Source: Oscillospiraceae bacterium (GTDB lineage: Bacteria; Bacillota; Clostridia; Oscillospirales; Oscillospiraceae). From it: a DNA stretch of 64,000 bases. This document shows, piece after piece, positions 60,106 through 64,000 of the stretch (its first letter is position 1; every line of letters starts with the position of its first letter). The notes under the pieces are model-generated. The model had not been told where the DNA came from. It did not search any database and was given only the letters and a program-made list of their open reading frames with translations. Position numbers and translations under genes: made by a program. The DNA is taken from assembly GCA_910575815.1 (NCBI GenBank), contig CAJTFN010000004.1, positions 186,001 to 250,000 of the forward strand, given 5' to 3'.

Positions 60106-61290
60106 ATGGTTTCCCAAAAAATGCTGGCTCTGGGAACGACGCGTTCCTGTATTCGTGAGCTGTTTGAATATGGACTGCAGCAGGCGGCCATTGTGGGCAA
60201 GGAGAATGTGTATGACTTTTCCATTGGCAATCCCTCCGTGCCCGCCCCGAAAGAGGTGAATCAGGCCATTGTGGACATTGTGACCCAGGAGGACAGCGTG
60301 GAAATCCACGGCTACACGCCAGCCCCCGGATATATGGGCGTCCGAGAGGCGGTGGCCACCGATTTGAACCAGCGCTATGGGACGAAGATTCGTCCCCAGA
60401 ATCTGTATTTTACCTGCGGCGCGGCTCCGGCGCTGGTGTCTGTGATTCGGGCTCTGGCCGTTGACGATGCGGAATTTGTGACCATTGCTCCTCATTTTGT
60501 GGAGTACCGTCCCTTTGTGGAGTGCAATGGAGGCAAGTTAGTGGTAGTGCCCGCGGATATGGACACCTTCCAGATTTCCTTCCCCGCTTTGGAGCGGCGG
60601 CTGAACGCCCACACACAGGCGGTCATCATCAACTCGCCCAACAATCCCTCCGGCGTCATTTATACCGGGGAGACCCTCCGGCAGCTGGCGGAGCTCCTGA
60701 CCCGAAAGAGCCGGGAGGCGGGTCACCCCATTTACCTGATTGCCGACGAGCCCTATCGGGAGCTGGTCTACGAGCAGGGAGAGGTTCCCTTCGTTCCGAC
60801 CATCTATAAAGATACCATTGTCTGCTACTCCTACTCAAAATCCCTGTCTCTTCCCGGCGAGCGCATTGGCTACATCTGCGTGCCCGACGAGGCGGAGGAC
60901 AGCGACCAGGTGTTCGCGGCCATCGCCGGAGCGGCCCGGGCCATCGGCCACGTGTGCCCGCCGTCCCTGTTGCAGCAGGTGGTTGCCCGTTGCGCCCACC
61001 TGCGCCCCGATATCGGAGCTTATGACCGAAACCGGACAACGCTGTATGAGGCCCTGACGTCTTACGGCTATTCCTGCGCCAAGGCCAACGGCGCGTTCTA
61101 TCTCTTTGTCAAGGCTCCCGGCGGCAGTTCGAAGGCCTTTTCGGAGCGGGCGAAGGCGAAAAACCTGCTGATCGTGCCCGGCGACGACTTCGGCTGCCCG
61201 GAGTTCTTTCGCATCAGCACCTGCGTGTCCTATGACATGATCCTCAGAAGCCTTCCGGTGTTTGAGGCCCTCATCCAGGAATACGCCTGA
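60106..61290 (+). CDS. PLP-dependent aminotransferase, class I/II
   Basis: 394 residues. SIGNPSVPAPKEV near 43, the glycine-rich loop GAAPALVSVI, NSPNNPSGVIYTGETLRQL near 180 with the substrate Asn, ADEPYRELVY and SYSKSLSLPGERIGYI near 245-260 with the PLP lysine. Fits the aromatic/branched fold-I group of Clostridia often found beside oxidoreductase genes. Probably converts Phe, Tyr or Trp to aryl pyruvates. Start ATG 60106 chosen, AAAGGA at 9 nt. Gene ends at the terminator at 61326. Confidence 0.92.
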   Translation: MVSQKMLALGTTRSCIRELFEYGLQQAAIVGKENVYDFSIGNPSVPAPKEVNQAIVDIVTQEDSVEIHGYTPAPGYMGVREAVATDLNQRYGTKIRPQNLYFTCGAAPALVSVIRALAVDDAEFVTIAPHFVEYRPFVECNGGKLVVVPADMDTFQISFPALERRLNAHTQAVIINSPNNPSGVIYTGETLRQLAELLTRKSREAGHPIYLIADEPYRELVYEQGEVPFVPTIYKDTIVCYSYSKSLSLPGERIGYICVPDEAEDSDQVFAAIAGAARAIGHVCPPSLLQQVVARCAHLRPDIGAYDRNRTTLYEALTSYGYSCAKANGAFYLFVKAPGGSSKAFSERAKAKNLLIVPGDDFGCPEFFRISTCVSYDMILRSLPVFEALIQEYA

Positions 61291-61325
61291 GGCGGCTCCG
61301 GCGGTTGGTCTGCATCGAATTGAAC

Positions 61326-61363
61326 AAAAGGCATTCCCGGCTGCCGGCCGGGAATGCCTTTTT
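61326..61363 (+). terminator. Intrinsic terminator
   Basis: AAAAGGCATTCCCGGC (61326-61341) and GCCGGGAATGCC (61347-61358) then TTTTT; it ends the iorAB-CoA-transferase-gdhA-aminotransferase operon. Confidence 0.92.
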
Positions 61364-61407
61364 CTTGTGAAGAACGCATAAAGTTTTTTGTGATTTCTCA
61401 TTTGAGG

Positions 61408-61436
61408 TTGACAATGTAAAATCCATTATGCATAAT
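61408..61436 (+). promoter_or_regulatory. Promoter and operator of the GntR gene
   Basis: TTGACA (61408-61413), 17 bp, CATAAT (61431-61436). The palindrome ATTATGCATAAT (61425-61436) covers the -10, so the bound protein would block polymerase. A similar site occurs at 62363-62374. Confidence 0.8.
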
Positions 61437-61492
61437 ATGTTGAGGCTTCCATTGACATGGGCAGGAGTCAACAAGAGAAAGGGGACGCCGCG

Positions 61493-62131
61493 ATGCTGCA
61501 AAATAAAAAAGAGCAGGCCTATGAGATCATCAAGCGCAAAATTCTTTCTGAAGAGTATCCCCTGGGTTTTCGTCTGAACATTGGCCAGCTTTCCACAGAG
61601 CTGGGCGTCAGCAACTCGCCCATCCGGGAGGCGTTGAATCTGCTGGAGAAGGAGGGGCTGGTGGTTAACTCGGTGAACAGCGGGCCCCGGGTTGTGGACA
61701 TGTCGGAGCAGGACTGGTTTGAGCTGGCTCAAACCCGGTTCTTCTGGACGATCAGCGCCTATCGCTTCTGCGCCACCTTGGGCTATGACGAGGCCATGTG
61801 CGAAGACATGGAGCAGGTTTTGGCCCAGCAGAAGCGCGCGTATGAGGAGAAGGACATGTTTCAGTTTACCCACCTGGCCAACCTGTTTGACCGCTGCATC
61901 ATCGTGGCCACCCGGAATAAATGGCTTTTAAAACAATATGACGCCATGTTCTCCCTGGCCTTTCTGGGAACGCTGTATGCCTTGAAGCGGGAGGACCCGG
62001 AGATCGACATCCGCCAGCACGAGAACATCCTGTCTCTGATGCGGCAAAAGCGCGTGCGGGACGCCGTGGACGCCCTGGCGGAGCATTACTATAAGCCCAT
62101 GTGGACGCCGGAGGGCATGGTTCCGGGCTGA
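61493..62131 (+). CDS. GntR-family regulator with FCD-like domain
   Basis: 212 residues. N-terminal winged helix KEQAYEIIKRKILSEEYPLGFRLNIGQLSTELGVSNSPIREALNLLEKEGLV, then an all-helical effector domain with FTHLANLFDRCIIVATRNKWLLKQYDA and a C-terminal QHENILSLMRQKRVRDAVDALAEHYY. ATG 61493 follows AAGGGGACG at fair spacing. It probably represses itself and the transporter gene at 62606 through the shared ATTATGCATAAT-type sites. Confidence 0.9.
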   Translation: MLQNKKEQAYEIIKRKILSEEYPLGFRLNIGQLSTELGVSNSPIREALNLLEKEGLVVNSVNSGPRVVDMSEQDWFELAQTRFFWTISAYRFCATLGYDEAMCEDMEQVLAQQKRAYEEKDMFQFTHLANLFDRCIIVATRNKWLLKQYDAMFSLAFLGTLYALKREDPEIDIRQHENILSLMRQKRVRDAVDALAEHYYKPMWTPEGMVPG

Positions 62132-62240
62132 GAAGGAACGGGGGAGAGGGGCGCTTCCTGGGGCTCCGGCGGCAGCGGCTCTCGTGAAAACACGGACGTC
62201 TCGTTTCCGTTTTCCCCTTACATAGAGTGGTATTTGCCAC

Positions 62241-62275
62241 AGGGAGGCCCGTCTTTTGGGACGGGTCTCCTTATT
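62241..62275 (+). terminator. Intrinsic terminator after the GntR gene
   Basis: AGGGAGGCCCGTC (62241-62253) pairs with GACGGGTCTCC (62260-62270), then TTATTTAT. Confidence 0.85.
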
Positions 62276-62324
62276 TATGTAGGAACCGTACAGAAACACT
62301 GGGAAAATTTCACAAGGTTGTCAA

Positions 62325-62374
62325 TTGCCAAATCGTGCATTCTCTTTTATAATGGATTTAGCATAATGCATAAT
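62325..62374 (+). promoter_or_regulatory. Promoter and GntR operator before the GPH transporter
   Basis: TTGCCA (62325-62330), 17 bp, TATAAT (62348-62353). ATAATGCATAAT (62363-62374) lies at about +5, 11 of 12 bases equal to the site at 61425-61436, with extra ATGCAT half sites around it. Confidence 0.78.
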
Positions 62375-62392
62375 GCATCATTCTAGAACGCG

Positions 62393-62410
62393 AAGCTGTG
62401 CGCACAGCTT
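62393..62410. repeat. 18-bp perfect palindrome in the transporter leader
   Basis: AAGCTGTGC followed directly by GCACAGCTT; 24 bp with one mismatch if the flanks are included. It sits in the leader of about 245 nt before the transporter start. The rest of the leader (62411-62605) shows no other structure and no convincing gene. Confidence 0.5.
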
Positions 62411-62605
62411 TGCAAGACCGAAAGCGGCAATGGCAGCGGAGGCCCGGAAAGCGGAACGCGGCGCCACTGCCGGAAAAGAACCGTTCCTTTGGAAGGCCTC
62501 CTTTGCCCGCGGTGTCCTCGAGGCGGTTTTTCAGGGGAATCAGCGGTGCTTTTCCGCGCTATGACAGCGGAAAGGCATCCTCAAAAAGAGAATGGGGAGG
62601 AAAAC

Positions 62606-63983
62606 ATGGAACAGTCATCGAAGAAAAGCACCATAAGCTGGAGTACCATCATTTCTTACGGCATCGGCGGCGTGCTCATCAACATGACCCTGATGAGCCA
62701 GGAATTTGGCTTCTACTTTTTCTCAGACATCGCCAAGGTGCCCGCCAAGGCCCTGGGCAACATCTTGTTTATCACCACGCTGATCGGCGCGATCATGGAC
62801 CCCATCGTCGGCAACTGGGCCGACAACACGGAGACCCGGTTCGGCAAGTACCGGCCCTTCCTGATCTTCGGCGGCATTGGCACCGCCGTTTTGCTGGTGA
62901 TGCAGTTCACCGTGGTTCCCTTTGGTGACACCGGCAAAATTATTTACTATGGACTGTACTGGTGGCGTTTTACATCATCTTTGCGGCCACCGTGGTGCCC
63001 TGGCAGGGCATGATGTCCGTTCTGTCCGACGACTACAATGACCGCAACCGCCTCCTGACCTCCCGAACGGTCATCGGCGGCCTGGTGGGCAGCGGCATCG
63101 GCATCATCCTTCTCCCCGGCGTGGAAGCGCTGGGCGGCGGCGGTGTGGGCTGGCAGCGCTTTGCCATGTGCGGCATGGGCGTGGGACTGGTCTGCATGTA
63201 TTTCTGCCAGCGGAGCATGCGGGAAGTGGACCGCCCCGGCGCCATGGCCGCCGGAGAGAAGCGCCCGGTCTTCACAGCCCTGTTCGGCATGCTGAAGAAC
63301 AAGCCCGTCATGTGTGTGGCCCTGGCCATGCTGCTCAATCAGGTGTTCATCAGCATCGGTGCCCAGGTGTCCATGCACTACTATGAGCACGTGCTCCACG
63401 ATACCTCCGTTCTGCAAAAGACCTCCGCTCTGGGGCTGCCCATCAACATCCTCTGCTCCATGGTCACGCCGTTTATCCTCCGGAAGCTGGATAAACGGGT
63501 GCTGGTCACCATCGGAACCATTCTCCACGCCATTCGCCCCCTGGTGATTTTGGTGGGCGGGACTTCCGTCACCCCGGACATGGTGGTGATCCTGACGGTG
63601 GTGCAGCGAGTGGGCAGCGCTTTCTATGGCGGCGCGCTGTACTCCCTCATCCCGGACTGCGTGGACTTCAACCGCTGGCAGACCGGCGTGGGCACGGCGG
63701 CTCTGGTCAGCGCCACCATCACCTTCGCCCAAAAGCTGGGCCCTCTCTGGGCAGCGCCTCCGCGGGCTGGCTGCTGGCGGGCTCCGGCTATGTGGCCGGC
63801 GAGACGATCACCGACTCCATCACCAGCGCGATTCTGAATATGAACGGCTTCTATCAGGTAATCGGCTTTGCGATAACCGCCGTTCCCATTTTGCTGTTCC
63901 CCATCTCCCGGAAGCGGGGTGACGAGATCCGCGCCGAGCTGGCCCTTCGGGACAGTCAGGCTTCGGATAGCCAAAAGGCGTAA
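62606..63983 (+). pseudogene. GPH-family sugar:cation symporter, two frameshifts
   Basis: MFS transporter of the glycoside-pentoside-hexuronide family: ISYGIGGVLINMTLMSQEFGFYFFSDI, MDPIVGNWADNTETRFGKYRPF, VPWQGMMSVLSDDYNDRNRLLTSR. The frame breaks at about 62960 (GLYW then VAFYIIFAA in the next frame) and at about 63745 (AQKLGP then SLGSASAGWLLAGSG). Each is explained by one base missing from a GGG or CCC run; the total (1378 nt) is two bases short of a multiple of three. GGGGAGGAAAAC precedes the ATG at 62606. Under control of the GntR protein encoded upstream. If intact it would be about 459 residues. Frameshifts may be sequencing errors or real. Confidence 0.82.
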
Positions 63984-64000
63984 CATACCTTGCCGCAGGT

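Overview
The window looks like the chromosome of a gut-type anaerobic Firmicute of the Clostridia, most like the Oscillospiraceae/Flavonifractor-Lawsonibacter group. This is inferred from high-GC coding sequence with strong AGGAGG-type ribosome binding sites, ECF and TRAP transporters, a DUF6514 protein, an EFR1-type ferredoxin, sigma-54 control, ferredoxin-dependent 2-oxoacid oxidoreductases and a butyryl/4-hydroxybutyrate-type CoA-transferase. I see no rRNA, tRNA or CRISPR array.

Layout. 1-1.7 kb: the tail of an unknown gene and a frameshifted GPH-family sugar transporter. About 1.7-8.1 kb: an AT-rich integrated element of about 6.3 kb. It has a tyrosine integrase, a serine resolvase with a res-like site, an Xre regulator, two small unknown genes and a 488-aa protein that may be a replication initiator. 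Repeats of TGCGGAACA type lie at both ends and no relaxase is present. It sits between the transporter and the operon 8.1-11 kb (zinc alcohol dehydrogenase and split transketolase), so it probably broke a transketolase-dehydrogenase-transporter operon. 11-14.7 kb: an iron alcohol dehydrogenase and a sigma-54 activator. The two divergent operons each have a GG-N10-GC sigma-54 promoter around one central dyad.

14.9-19.2 kb: a probable D-amino-acid cluster (AGCS transporter, D-threonine-aldolase-like PLP enzyme, RidA, YheO/DauR-like regulator). 19.4-22.1 kb: Xre plus DUF6514, and a PadR-controlled FtsW/RodA-like membrane protein. 22.4-33.7 kb: housekeeping genes on the plus strand (methyltransferase, MreB-like fragment, ECF module EcfA-EcfA'-EcfT, phosphoesterase, TruA, DUF5711, CvpA, ClpE-like ATPase, ferredoxin). 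33.7-46.1 kb: a sugar-acid catabolic region (GntR, hydroxyacid dehydrogenase, zinc dehydrogenase, IlvD/Edd dehydratase, FAD oxidoreductase, TRAP transporter, iron alcohol dehydrogenase). 46.3-49.3 kb: HxlR and its NAD(P)-binding partner, then a secreted SLH-flavodoxin-cyclophilin-like fusion.

49.4-61.3 kb: an aromatic amino acid module. One operon has an unknown protein, DUF554, a TyrA-like dehydrogenase, an OFA-family transporter and a B3/B4 editing-domain protein. The other has IorA, IorB, a CoA-transferase, glutamate dehydrogenase and an aminotransferase. Both promoters carry the same LysR-type box at about -64, and the LysR gene between them is frameshifted. 61.4-64 kb: a GntR regulator and a second GPH transporter, which share an ATTATGCATAAT-type operator; that transporter is frameshifted twice.

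The strongest leads are the interlaced repeats that cover the ribosome binding site of the element's 488-aa gene, the sigma-54 divergent regulon, the shared LysR box pair, the extracellular flavodoxin fusion and the truncated MreB-like protein. All family assignments come from reading the sequence; no database search was run.
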